A DNA stretch of 16,982 nt from MHLP01 sp043736515 (GCA_043736515.1 JAYTCK010000067.1:1-16982), one strand, 5' to 3'; positions 7,264 through 14,337 are shown, numbered from the stretch's first letter. Numbers and translations are program-made. Notes: generated by a model not told the origin, from the letters alone.

Positions 7264-9087
7264 ATGCTTACCTCATCCGAAATCCGTTCGCGATTCCTAG
7301 AGTTTTTCAGACAACGCGGGCATGCCATTATTCCGTCGGCCTCTTTGGTGCCGCTCAATGATCCCTCAGTGTTGTTTAATACGGCCGGCATGCAGCCATT
7401 GGTCCCATATCTCCTGGGCGAGCCTCACCCCTCAGGTGTGCGACTTGCAGACTCACAAAAATGCGTCCGAACACAGGATATCGAAGAGGTTGGCGACAAT
7501 ACCCATGACACGTTTTTTTAGATGCTCGGCAATTGGTCATTGGGCGATTACTTTAAAAAAGAAGCGATCAATTGGAGCTATGAATTCCTTGCCTCAAAGG
7601 ATGTGGGGCTCGGGCTTGATCCCAACAGACTCTATATCACCGTTTTTGGCGGCAACCATGATGCACCAAAAGACGACGAAGCATATGCAATTTGGAAGCA
7701 AATCTTTGACGAGCAGGGAATAAAAGGCGAGCGCATCTATTACATGACTACATCACCGAGCGGCAAGGAGCCCAATTGGTGGAGTGCAGGCGACAGTGGC
7801 CCGTGCGGACCAGATACAGAAATGTTTTACGACGTCTCCGGAAAGCTAAGCCACGGGATGACCAAAGAGGAATATATGGCTGCAGATGACCGCCAAGAAG
7901 TAGTGGAGATCTGGAACGATGTTTTTATGGAATATCTCAAGAAAGACGGGAAGGTGGTCGGCAAACTCGAAAAGCAAAATGTTGATACCGGAAGTGGACT
8001 CGAACGCCTGACAATGGTCGTCCAAGGGAAAAATAACATTTTTGCGACCGACATGTTTTCGGAAATGATGAAAATTATTGCCGACAATGCGACCACCTAC
8101 GATGAGCGTGCTGCGCGCATTGTCGCAGATCACATTCGCACTTCGGTCTTTATAATTGCAGACGGTGTGACTCCGTCAAATACTGACCAAGGATACATAT
8201 TACGCAGGCTTTTACGTCGGGCTGTTCGCTATTCCGATGTGCTCGGCATGAACAATGGATTCAACGCACTCATTGATGAGGTTGCTGCAAAATATAAAGG
8301 TGTATACGAAAACATTGAAGCAAATCTCCCACAAATAAAAAATGAAATAAGCGCCGAAGAAGAAAAATTCAGAAAAACTCTTGAGAACGGAATGAAAGAG
8401 TTTGAGCGGTTTGCTGCGGCCGGCACAATTTCAGGAGCTGATGCGTCCATGCTCTATCAATCGTTCGGGTTTCCATTTGAGATTACAAAAGAACTAGCCG
8501 AAGAAAGAAAAATAACTGTTGATGAGGCAGGCTATAAAGAGGAGATGAAAAAGCACCAAGATCTCTCGCGATCAGGCTCGGAGCAGAAATTTAGAGGTGG
8601 GCTTGCGGATCATTCGGAAGCGACCGTAAGGCTCCATACTGCGCATCACTTGCTTCTACGGGCTCTTCAGCTCGTTCTCGGCCCCGATGTCCATCAGCGC
8701 GGCTCAAATATTACCTCGGAGCGTTTGCGTATCGACTTCGCGTATCCGCAAAAAATGACCGACGAGCAAAAGAAAGAAGTTGAACGCATTGTTAATGAAA
8801 AAATCTTGGAAGATCTTCCGGTTCTCCGTATTGAAATGAGTCTAGAGGAGGCCGAGAAACTTGGAGCTGAACATGAGTTTGGGGCAAAGTACCCAGAGCG
8901 AGTCACCGTGTATTCTGTCGGTATCAAGGGTGCGACTCCTGAAAATCCACAAATTGAAAAACGTTTCTCCATCGAATTTTGTGGTGGCCCGCACGTCACC
9001 CACACAGGCGAACTTTCGCATTTCAAGATATTGAAGGAAGAAGCTGTCGCCCAAGGAATTAGACGAATTAAAGCCATACTCGAGTAG
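7264..9087 (+). pseudogene. alaS: Alanyl-tRNA synthetase, interrupted by in-frame TAG at 7519-7521 (or split/recoded gene)
   Basis: Class II synthetase that charges tRNA-Ala and clears mis-charged Ser/Gly. Counting through the stop, 607 codons. The N-terminus reads SEIRSRFLEFFRQRGH and SLVPLNDPSVLFNTAGMQP (motif 1), then DTFF-stop-MLGNWSLGDYF where other AlaRS have TFFEMLGN, so the TAG (codon 86) replaces a conserved Glu (GAG to TAG, one base). Downstream, 521 codons are intact: GSGLERLTMVVQG (243-255, motif 3 region), editing-domain zinc residues H458/H462 (HTAHH) and C573/H577 (CGGPH). It ends right after the editing domain in EEAVAQGIRRIKAILE, lacking C-Ala, as is usual for short CPR AlaRS. 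The stop lies in the catalytic core, so the fragments (85 and 521 aa) would be inactive unless they reassemble. TAG is followed directly by ATG, which could allow re-initiation. A sequencing error next to a T run is the simplest alternative. Confidence 0.9.
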
Positions 9088-9110
9088 GGCACTTGCCGGA
9101 GGCGGTAGCG

Positions 9111-9133
9111 AAGTTCATCATATGAACTTTTTT
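9111..9133 (+). terminator. Hairpin with T tract after alaS (copy 1)
   Basis: AAGTTCAT (9111-9118), loop CAT, ATGAACTT (9122-9129), with a run of six T at 9128-9133. An 8-bp AT-rich stem 24 nt after the alaS stop; the likely end of the alaS transcript. Confidence 0.6.
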
Positions 9134-9226
9134 ATCCGACAGAAGAAGCAGTTGCTCAAGGTATCCGTAGAATAAAGGCAGTTCTCGAGTAAAACACCCA
9201 CAAGGCACTTGCCGAAGGCGGTAACG

Positions 9227-9249
9227 AAGCTCATTCTTATGTGCTTTTT
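9227..9249 (+). terminator. Hairpin with T tract (copy 2 in alaS tail array)
   Basis: AAGCTCAT (9227-9234), loop TCTT, ATGTGCTT (9239-9246), T run 9245-9249. Compared with copy 1, one T-A pair has become C-G by changes on both arms (compensatory), while a neighbouring pair is now a T-T mismatch. Confidence 0.45.
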
Positions 9250-9332
9250 AATCCGACAGAAGAGGCGGTCGCCCAGGGGATTAGACGTATCAAAGCAGTA
9301 CTCGAGTAAAGCACTTGCCGAAGGCCGTTATG

Positions 9333-9355
9333 AAGTTCATACAATGAACTTTTTT
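9333..9355 (+). terminator. Hairpin with T tract (copy 3 in alaS tail array)
   Basis: AAGTTCAT (9333-9340), loop ACA, ATGAACTT (9344-9351), T run 9350-9355. The same arms as copy 1 with a different loop. It is followed within three bases by the decayed fourth alaS tail. Confidence 0.55.
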
Positions 9356-9449
9356 ATCAAAGAGCTGCTCAGACAATTCATAGAATAAAATCTGTACTCA
9401 AGTAAAGAATGCCCCATGTGGGTAAATGAGAATTCGTTGCGATATTGTA

Positions 9450-9458
9450 TGGTATAAT
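9450..9458 (+). promoter_or_regulatory. Extended -10 promoter of the FtsA/PilM-like gene, predicted leaderless
   Basis: TGG-TATAAT (9450-9458) is a perfect -10 with the extended TGn element. It ends six nt before ATG 9465, so the transcript should begin at the start codon. No good -35 is seen. Confidence 0.65.
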
Positions 9459-9464
9459 TAGGCC

Positions 9465-10658
9465 ATGTCTCTGTTCCAGCGTAACCAGAAAAGTGGGCAG
9501 CGTTTTGTCATTGTTTTTGATATTGGTTCCAGCTCTATTGGCGGCGCTTTTGTGAGTATTGATCAGGGTAAACCACCAGAAATCATATTCTCCACACGCA
9601 AAGATATCCCTTTTCAGGAAAAACTCAATTTTCCTCGGTTTCTCCAGCTTATGATCAAAACCCTGGAGGAAATGTTCACGTCTATGCAAAAAGCCGGTGG
9701 GGGAGTCAAAGTAACGCAGGCTTTTTGTGTCCTCGCTTCTCCTTGGTACGCCTCACAGACAAGACTCGTACATTATAATCAGCCCGAAGAATTTACTGTT
9801 ACAGAAAAAGGCTTGAATAAACTCATTCAAAAGGAAATTGATATTTTCCGTGAATCTAAACTATTCACTCGCGGAAAGCTGGACGATGCGATGCCGGAAA
9901 TCATGGAGTCAAAAAACATCCAGATGAAGTTGAACGGATATGCCGTAAGTGATCCATTTGGCAAGCGTGTGAACGAACTTGAGGTCGCGCTTTACATAAG
10001 CATGATCCCTTCAAACATTTACAAATCGATCAACGAATCGATCATGAAATTTTGGCATGTCGATAATGTCCACTTTGCATCATTTGCCTTTGTGGCATTT
10101 GATACTATCCGTGATATTTTTTCCGACGAGTCATCATTTCTTTTCATGGATATTTCCGGTGAGGTAACAGATATTTCACTCGCAAAGGATAACGTGCTTC
10201 TTGAGTCCATTTCATTCCCAATTGGAAAAAACACGCTCATTCGTAATCTTGCAGAAGAAATGGGTATACCTGTGTCACTCGCCAATTCTGAACTCAATCT
10301 TTATCTTGAGAATAAATCTACTCCCCAGCACGTGAAGCAGGTAGATGCCACACTTAATCCGGCAGCCAAAGAATGGCTTCGTCTTTTTGAAAATGCACTT
10401 GTCGAACTTGCAGCAGAATTTCCCATTCCGCGTACGTTGTTTTATACTACAGATAATAATGTAAATAAATGGTTTCGTGATGCTCTTGATAAAACTGACT
10501 TCAGAAAATTTGCACAGGATGACGGTGAGTTTGCGATCCGCTCACTCGGAGGAGAGTTTTTGGGAAGGTTTGTAAAAGTAGTGGAGCCAGCATTTCAAGA
10601 TCAATTCCTCACAATAGAAGCAATTTTTGCTAAAAAATTTATCTCTTTAACAAAATAA
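9465..10658 (+). CDS. Actin-fold ATPase of the FtsA/PilM type
   Basis: 397 residues. Near the N-terminus FVIVFDIGSSSIGGAFV (about 14-30) matches the phosphate-1 loop of actin-like ATPases; SSFLFMDISGEVTDISLA (about 223-240) matches the phosphate-2 strand-loop, followed by SFPIGKNTLIRNLA. This is the pattern of FtsA and the type IV pilus protein PilM, which bind ATP on the inner face of the membrane and anchor division or pilus machinery. There is no membrane segment and no clear C-terminal amphipathic FtsA tail, though the end (IFAKKFISLTK) is mildly amphipathic. The next gene starts two nt after the stop and encodes a single-pass membrane protein, so the pair probably forms an envelope complex. 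FtsZ or other pilus genes are not in the window, so I cannot choose between FtsA and PilM. Confidence 0.75.
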   Translation: MSLFQRNQKSGQRFVIVFDIGSSSIGGAFVSIDQGKPPEIIFSTRKDIPFQEKLNFPRFLQLMIKTLEEMFTSMQKAGGGVKVTQAFCVLASPWYASQTRLVHYNQPEEFTVTEKGLNKLIQKEIDIFRESKLFTRGKLDDAMPEIMESKNIQMKLNGYAVSDPFGKRVNELEVALYISMIPSNIYKSINESIMKFWHVDNVHFASFAFVAFDTIRDIFSDESSFLFMDISGEVTDISLAKDNVLLESISFPIGKNTLIRNLAEEMGIPVSLANSELNLYLENKSTPQHVKQVDATLNPAAKEWLRLFENALVELAAEFPIPRTLFYTTDNNVNKWFRDALDKTDFRKFAQDDGEFAIRSLGGEFLGRFVKVVEPAFQDQFLTIEAIFAKKFISLTK

Positions 10659-10660
10659 TT

Positions 10661-12238
10661 ATGGGAAAATACGTGATCCAAGATATTGTGCCAGCAGGGA
10701 AAAAACATCATACACTGAAAAAAACGGACACTGATGCAGTGCATTCTGTGCCTCATCATAAAATCGCTCACCACGGCGGCGCTCCCGCTGCTGACGGACA
10801 CACACTTCATATACGGAAACATACGCCCGCTATCCCAAAGATCAAAGAAGTGCTTCCAGATATTGATAACGAGGACAAGCAACCCCACCCTGAAGCAGTG
10901 CAGCAAGACGAGTCCGAGGTAAATGATATTATGATCACCAAGAGTGGAGCCTCGCTTCCCCCACCGATTGAGCCGGATATGTCGTTCTATGCAAAAAAAA
11001 CTCCAAGCATAGCCACAAGCGATGCTGAGCGAAATTTGCTTGGTCGTGTCCCGCCACCAATTACCACAACGCGTCAGTTTGAGTCAAGCGACGATGGTCA
11101 ACACACCCCATGGTTTCCGTGGGTATTAGGTTTAATGGTTATTTTCTTAATGTTTGGTTTTGTTTTAAACTATTTTTCCGGCGCAACGGTGTCTTTGATT
11201 CCAAAAAGCGACAGTATGCCCATCGATCAAAAGTTTATTGCAATGAAGAATTCCACCTTAGACGAACTGCCTTTTGCGGTAATGAAAGTAGAGGAGTTCG
11301 CATCATCCGAGGTACCTGCGACGGGGACAAAAACAGTAACCACCAAAGCATCAGGCAAAATTGTTATTTATAATAATCAATCCGTTGCACAGCGATTGAT
11401 CAAGAATACGCGCTTTGAAAGTCCTACGGGAAAAATTTATCGTATCAATGAGTCAATTACTGTTCCAAAGATGGTGAGCACAAAAATTGGCAGCCTCGAA
11501 GTGACAGTATACGCAGATGAGGCAGGGGCTGCCTATAATACCGAACCGGTTGACTTTACTGTCCCTGGGCTCAAAAACACCTCACAAGCAGCAAAGGTAT
11601 ATGCCCGTGGAAAAGGCCCAATTACTGGCGGTGCATCGGGAACAATTAAAACTGTTGAGGATGTAGATCTTAAGCAAGCACAAAACGATCTTCGAGTCTC
11701 GCTTGAAACAAAACTTCGCAGTAAGGCACGAGGCAATCTTTCTCCCTCACAAATTGCTTTTGATCAGGGAATCGCCGTCGACATTAAAGACCCTGCGCTT
11801 ACTAACGAGAAAGCAACGAGCGAGGAGAGTGCTGTTGTGTCAGGAAGCGGCACTATCTATGTCGTGGTGTTTGACAGGCAGCAGCTTACGGAAGCAGTTG
11901 CCAAAGCATCGGTGCCAACTTATGCAGGTGAGGAAATACGACTTGCCAATCTTGATAGTCTGACATTTGCAATGGGAGCTGTAACGGGGGAGGTACTATG
12001 GAATGCCAGCACGCTCGAGTTCACCCTTTCCGGTACTCCGCAATTGCGATGGGTCATAAACGAGGATATTATCAAAAATGAACTACTCGGACTTTCGAAG
12101 GCAGACTTTAATGCAAAGATGGCTACATATGCCACAGTAGAGCGCGCCAAAGCCAGTCTTCGGCCATTTTGGAAGCAACGTTTTCCGGCTGATGCCAGCA
12201 AAATTAGCATAAAAATAGTCGATGAAATTACCAACTAA
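10661..12238 (+). CDS. Single-pass membrane protein with 'baseplate J-like' extracytoplasmic domain
   Basis: 525 residues. Residues 1-149 are histidine/proline/charge-rich and probably disordered in the cytoplasm (HH pairs in the first 40 residues). One membrane helix follows at about 150-170 (WFPWVLGLMVIFLMFGFVL), then a large outside region of about 350 residues. It contains KIVIYNNQSVAQRLIKNTRFES, GKIYRINESITVP, VYADEAGAAYN, VDFTVPGLKN and a later GP-(I)-TGG loop, the pattern that annotation systems label baseplate J-like in many Parcubacteria. No phage genes surround it, so the label reflects a shared beta fold rather than a phage origin. Topology (N-in, C-out) and the 2-nt gap to the FtsA/PilM-like gene suggest a conserved cell-envelope assembly pair. 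Biochemical function unknown. No Shine-Dalgarno site precedes the ATG. Confidence 0.75.
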   Translation: MGKYVIQDIVPAGKKHHTLKKTDTDAVHSVPHHKIAHHGGAPAADGHTLHIRKHTPAIPKIKEVLPDIDNEDKQPHPEAVQQDESEVNDIMITKSGASLPPPIEPDMSFYAKKTPSIATSDAERNLLGRVPPPITTTRQFESSDDGQHTPWFPWVLGLMVIFLMFGFVLNYFSGATVSLIPKSDSMPIDQKFIAMKNSTLDELPFAVMKVEEFASSEVPATGTKTVTTKASGKIVIYNNQSVAQRLIKNTRFESPTGKIYRINESITVPKMVSTKIGSLEVTVYADEAGAAYNTEPVDFTVPGLKNTSQAAKVYARGKGPITGGASGTIKTVEDVDLKQAQNDLRVSLETKLRSKARGNLSPSQIAFDQGIAVDIKDPALTNEKATSEESAVVSGSGTIYVVVFDRQQLTEAVAKASVPTYAGEEIRLANLDSLTFAMGAVTGEVLWNASTLEFTLSGTPQLRWVINEDIIKNELLGLSKADFNAKMATYATVERAKASLRPFWKQRFPADASKISIKIVDEITN

Positions 12239-12243
12239 CCTCG

Positions 12244-12255
12244 GGAAATATTTCC
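12244..12255. other. 12-bp perfect palindrome upstream of infA promoter
   Basis: GGAAATATTTCC lies five nt after the preceding stop codon and 15 bp before the infA -35. It has no T tract, so it is a poor terminator. It could be an operator for a dimeric regulator, or chance. Confidence 0.4.
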
Positions 12256-12269
12256 TGTGTACAAAGTCC

Positions 12270-12298
12270 TTGACGCAGTTAATGGTCCCTGCTAGTAT
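12270..12298 (+). promoter_or_regulatory. Promoter of infA
   Basis: TTGACG (12270-12275), 17-bp spacer ending in TGC, then TAGTAT (12293-12298). The -35 matches five of six, and the TGn extension supports the weaker -10. The predicted start near 12305 leaves a leader of about 12 nt before ATG 12317, with no Shine-Dalgarno site. Confidence 0.75.
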
Positions 12299-12316
12299 GC
12301 TAGGCACCACTTTGAG

Positions 12317-12535
12317 ATGAGAGAAGAGAAACAAAAGGAACCTACCACCCCCGGGGTGGTCATAGAAGCACTCCCCAACACTTTATTTCGTGTTGCCACG
12401 GAGGATGGGCAGGAAGTTCTTGCGTATCTCTCGGGAAAAATGCGTATTCATCGCATCAAGGTGCTCATCGGTGATAAGGTATCTCTTGAAAATAATCCCT
12501 ACGGTGGCAAGCAGAGGATTGTCAAAAGGCTGTAA
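12317..12535 (+). CDS. infA: Translation initiation factor IF-1
   Basis: 72 residues, the normal size. IF-1 is a single OB-fold protein that binds the 30S A site and helps IF-2 and IF-3 during initiation. Visible family sequence: GVVIEALPNTLFRVATEDGQEVLAYLSGKMR, IGDKV, and a C-terminal PYGGKQRIVKRL. The N-terminal extension (MREEKQKEPTT) is charged and slightly longer than in E. coli. It heads the ribosomal cluster, and the promoter for the genes behind it lies inside its own last codons (12519-12547). Confidence 0.96.
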   Translation: MREEKQKEPTTPGVVIEALPNTLFRVATEDGQEVLAYLSGKMRIHRIKVLIGDKVSLENNPYGGKQRIVKRL

Positions 12536-12547
12536 TTACCCTATAGT
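12519..12547 (+). promoter_or_regulatory. Internal promoter for rpmJ and the alpha operon
   Basis: TTGTCA (12519-12524, five of six -35 positions) lies in the infA coding end; 17 bp later is TATAGT (12542-12547, five of six). The predicted start near 12554 gives a leader of about 59 nt before rpmJ that contains the hairpin at 12573-12606. Confidence 0.65.
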
Positions 12548-12572
12548 ATTGTTTATTCGACTATCCACTCGT

Positions 12573-12606
12573 CTCGTACGGCAGAGCCGTATCGAGTCTT
12601 GTTTTT
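12573..12606 (+). terminator. Attenuator-like hairpin just before rpmJ
   Basis: CTCGTACGGC (12573-12582), loop AGA, GCCGTATCGAG (12586-12596): ten base pairs with one bulged T, followed by TCTTGTTTTT (12597-12606). The rpmJ ATG is only six nt further. As a terminator it would end infA transcripts and could attenuate transcripts from the internal promoter. ACTCG at 12567-12571 can pair with CGAGT at 12593-12597 as a competing arm. Confidence 0.55.
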
Positions 12607-12612
12607 ATCATT

Positions 12613-12726
12613 ATGCGCGTACGAGCATCAGTAAAAAAAATTTGTGCAAAATGTAACACCGTTCGCCGTCATGGTGATCTTTACGTTATTTGTACAAACC
12701 CCCGTCACAAGCAGAAGCAAGGCTAA
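12613..12726 (+). CDS. rpmJ: 50S ribosomal protein L36 (bL36)
   Basis: 37 residues. Sequence begins MRVRASVKKICAKCNTVRRH and ends in NPRHKQKQG. The zinc-ribbon ligands C11, C14, C27 and H32 are all present, so it is the zinc-binding form. L36 is the smallest large-subunit protein and packs on 23S rRNA. Its place between infA and rpsM is the standard bacterial order. No Shine-Dalgarno site precedes the ATG; the T run of the upstream hairpin ends six nt before it. Confidence 0.96.
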   Translation: MRVRASVKKICAKCNTVRRHGDLYVICTNPRHKQKQG

Positions 12727-12772
12727 CTGTTTCTAGTGTATTTACTTAACTACCCAATACTTACTAAACCAT

Positions 12773-13153
12773 ATGCGCATCCTAGGTATCACTGTTCCGG
12801 AAAATAAACAATTGTGGGTAGGTCTCACCGTGTTTTATGGTATTGGCTTTGCCACCGCAAAGAAGATACTCAAGGAGGCCGGTGTTCCCATAACAAAGAA
12901 GCCAGGTGAAATTAACACTGAGGACGAAACCAAGATCAGAAAGCAAATTGAAGCAATGAAGATCGAAGGAGATCTTCGCCGTGAAAAAGTTGCAAACATC
13001 AAACGACTCAAGGACATCAAAGCATACCGCGGCGTGCGACACGCACGAGGACTACCGGTCAATGGACAGCGTACAAAAACCAACTCTCGAACAGTACGCG
13101 GAAATGTAAGAAAAACGATGGGTTCGGGTCGCCGTAAGCTTGATAAGAAGTAG
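12773..13153 (+). CDS. rpsM: 30S ribosomal protein S13 (uS13)
   Basis: 126 residues, normal length. S13 sits in the 30S head, forms intersubunit bridges with the 50S subunit and contacts P-site tRNA through its basic tail. Family sequence: MRILGITVPENKQLWVGLT, then FYGIGFATAKKILKEAG (helix-hairpin-helix part), LKDIKAYRGVRHARGLPVNG and QRTKTNSRTVRG, ending in a lysine/arginine-rich tail (GSGRRKLDKK). It begins 46 nt after rpmJ; no Shine-Dalgarno site is seen. Confidence 0.97.
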   Translation: MRILGITVPENKQLWVGLTVFYGIGFATAKKILKEAGVPITKKPGEINTEDETKIRKQIEAMKIEGDLRREKVANIKRLKDIKAYRGVRHARGLPVNGQRTKTNSRTVRGNVRKTMGSGRRKLDKK

Positions 13154-13194
13154 CTTTAATAGTCGATTGCGTCTTGTATATATAACCAACAACC

Positions 13195-13629
13195 ATGGGT
13201 AAGAAACGAATAGTAAAAAAAGCAGGAGGATCGGTAGATCAGGGGCTGAAGGCCCGCTCTCTTTCGCGTGTACCAAAAAAGAAGGTATCGCACGGAGTAC
13301 TCAACATCCAATCCACCTACAACAACACGATCGTATCGCTTGCCGATGCTGAAGGTAAGGTGCTCATGTGGTCAACCTCTGGCTCACTTGGATTTTCTGG
13401 TGCAAAAAAAGGAACACCATTTGCAGCTGCAAAAATTGGCGAACTCCTTGCTGAGAAAGCAGGGCTCATGGGACTTAAATCTGTGGATGCAATTGTGAAA
13501 GGTGTTGGCAGCGGTCGTGAGTCTGCAATACGCGCCTTTATTTCAAAAGGCATTGAAATTCATTCGATTAAGGACAAAACTCCGGTTCCACACAATGGCC
13601 CTCGTGCAAAGAAACCTCGTCGTATTTAA
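13195..13629 (+). CDS. rpsK: 30S ribosomal protein S11 (uS11)
   Basis: 144 residues. S11 lies on the 30S platform, near the mRNA exit and the E site. Family sequence: HGVLNIQSTYNNTIVSLAD, SGSLGFSGAKKGTPFAAA, GVGSGRESAIRA, and the C-terminal VPHNGPRAKKPRRI; PHNG contains the Asn that is isomerised in some bacteria. The first ~30 residues form a lysine/arginine-rich tail longer than in E. coli. It lies 41 nt after rpsM; no Shine-Dalgarno site precedes ATG 13195. Confidence 0.97.
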   Translation: MGKKRIVKKAGGSVDQGLKARSLSRVPKKKVSHGVLNIQSTYNNTIVSLADAEGKVLMWSTSGSLGFSGAKKGTPFAAAKIGELLAEKAGLMGLKSVDAIVKGVGSGRESAIRAFISKGIEIHSIKDKTPVPHNGPRAKKPRRI

Positions 13630-13673
13630 TACTCTCATTCTCATCCTTCACTCATAACTCATCACTAATTATT

Positions 13674-14306
13674 ATGTCTGACCAGAAATGCAAAACATGT
13701 CGTCGCGCCGGAGAAAAACTCTTTCTTAAGGGAGAGAAGTGTTTTACCGCAAAGTGTACTTTTGAGAAGCGCCCCACTCCTCCAGGAAAGCCCCAGAGTG
13801 AACGCAAGCACCGCAGCATGCTGACTGAGTATGGAATTCAGCTCCGCGAGAAGCAGAAGATCCGCAACGTTTACGGTATTTCCGAAAAGCAATTCTCAGG
13901 TTATGTGAAGGAGGCAAGCATCACAAAGGACGGCGGAAGCCCCGTTGAACAACTTTTTAATTTACTTGAGCGACGATTAGACAACGTCGTCTATCGTCTG
14001 GGATTTGCGGCAAGCCGCACACAGGCTCGTCAAATGGTCTCACACGGACATTTTGTGGTAGGAAAGCACAAACTGACCATTCCTTCGTATCGTGTACACG
14101 ATGCAGATGTCATCACTGTCCGCGAGGGAAGCCGCACATCACCGCTTTTTGCCGCTATTCACGAAAAGATCGCAAAGCACCCTTCTCTAAACTGGATTGA
14201 AATTGACTCCAAGACACTGACCGCAAAGATCAAGGGAGTGCCGAAGTACGATAAGAACGAACTCGGTTTCAATTTTCAGTCAGTCATCGAGTTTTACAGT
14301 CGCTAA
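13674..14306 (+). CDS. rpsD: 30S ribosomal protein S4 (uS4)
   Basis: 210 residues. S4 is a primary 16S rRNA binding protein that nucleates assembly of the 30S body; in E. coli it also represses the alpha operon. An N-terminal zinc ribbon is complete (C6, C9, C23, C28), so this is the zinc-binding (C+) form. The S4 RNA-binding domain follows: LLERRLDNVVYRLGFA, SRTQARQMVSHGHFVVG, then the tail with SLNWIEID and FNFQSVIEFYSR. If S4 regulates this cluster, the leader hairpin before rpmJ is the natural place to look for its site; that is inference. Confidence 0.97.
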   Translation: MSDQKCKTCRRAGEKLFLKGEKCFTAKCTFEKRPTPPGKPQSERKHRSMLTEYGIQLREKQKIRNVYGISEKQFSGYVKEASITKDGGSPVEQLFNLLERRLDNVVYRLGFAASRTQARQMVSHGHFVVGKHKLTIPSYRVHDADVITVREGSRTSPLFAAIHEKIAKHPSLNWIEIDSKTLTAKIKGVPKYDKNELGFNFQSVIEFYSR

Positions 14307-14328
14307 GTTACAAAGTTTTGATTTGTTG

Positions 14329-14337
14329 TGTTATACT
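14329..14337 (+). promoter_or_regulatory. Extended -10 promoter before rpoA
   Basis: TGT-TATACT (14329-14337) is an extended -10 with five of six matches, 45 nt before the rpoA ATG. The -35 region (TTACAA at 14308-14313, 18 bp away) is poor. It could add rpoA transcription independent of the ribosomal genes upstream. Confidence 0.5.

Larger units (their letters stand above)
9037..9405 (+). repeat. Tandem array of alaS 3'-end copies (A gene end, B, C, D)
   Basis: The last 51 bp of alaS (A, 9037-9087) recur at B 9142-9192, C 9259-9309 and, decayed, D 9358-9405. B and C both translate as EEAVAQGIRRIKAVLE-stop; A differs only by I for V. By my count B and C differ at 14 of 51 bases without changing one amino acid; A and B differ at 14 bases with one Ile/Val change. 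D reads AAQTIHRIKSVLK-stop. Between copies is a related spacer of 54, 66 and 48 nt that begins near GCACTTGCCGAAGGCGGTAA and ends in a hairpin plus T run. The spacer before C is open in the same frame as the tails (LAEGGNEAHSYVLFNPTEE); in the spacers before B and D that frame is broken. No in-frame ATG opens B or D; C has a GTG at 9241. This fills the 377-nt gap between alaS and the next gene. Confidence 0.85.

Noticed and set aside
9088..9405. Array looks like a CRISPR or REP-type repeat at first sight
   Set aside because: The repeats are diverged, of unequal spacing, and encode the alaS end; the spacers are related to each other rather than unique.
9378..9689. Reverse-strand ORF across the FtsA/PilM-like start
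   Set aside because: It overlaps a well-supported gene and its promoter, and its translation looks like noise.
10661..12238. Prophage baseplate gene
   Set aside because: A membrane helix, a disordered cytoplasmic arm, the actin-fold partner and the lack of any other phage gene argue for a cell-envelope role.
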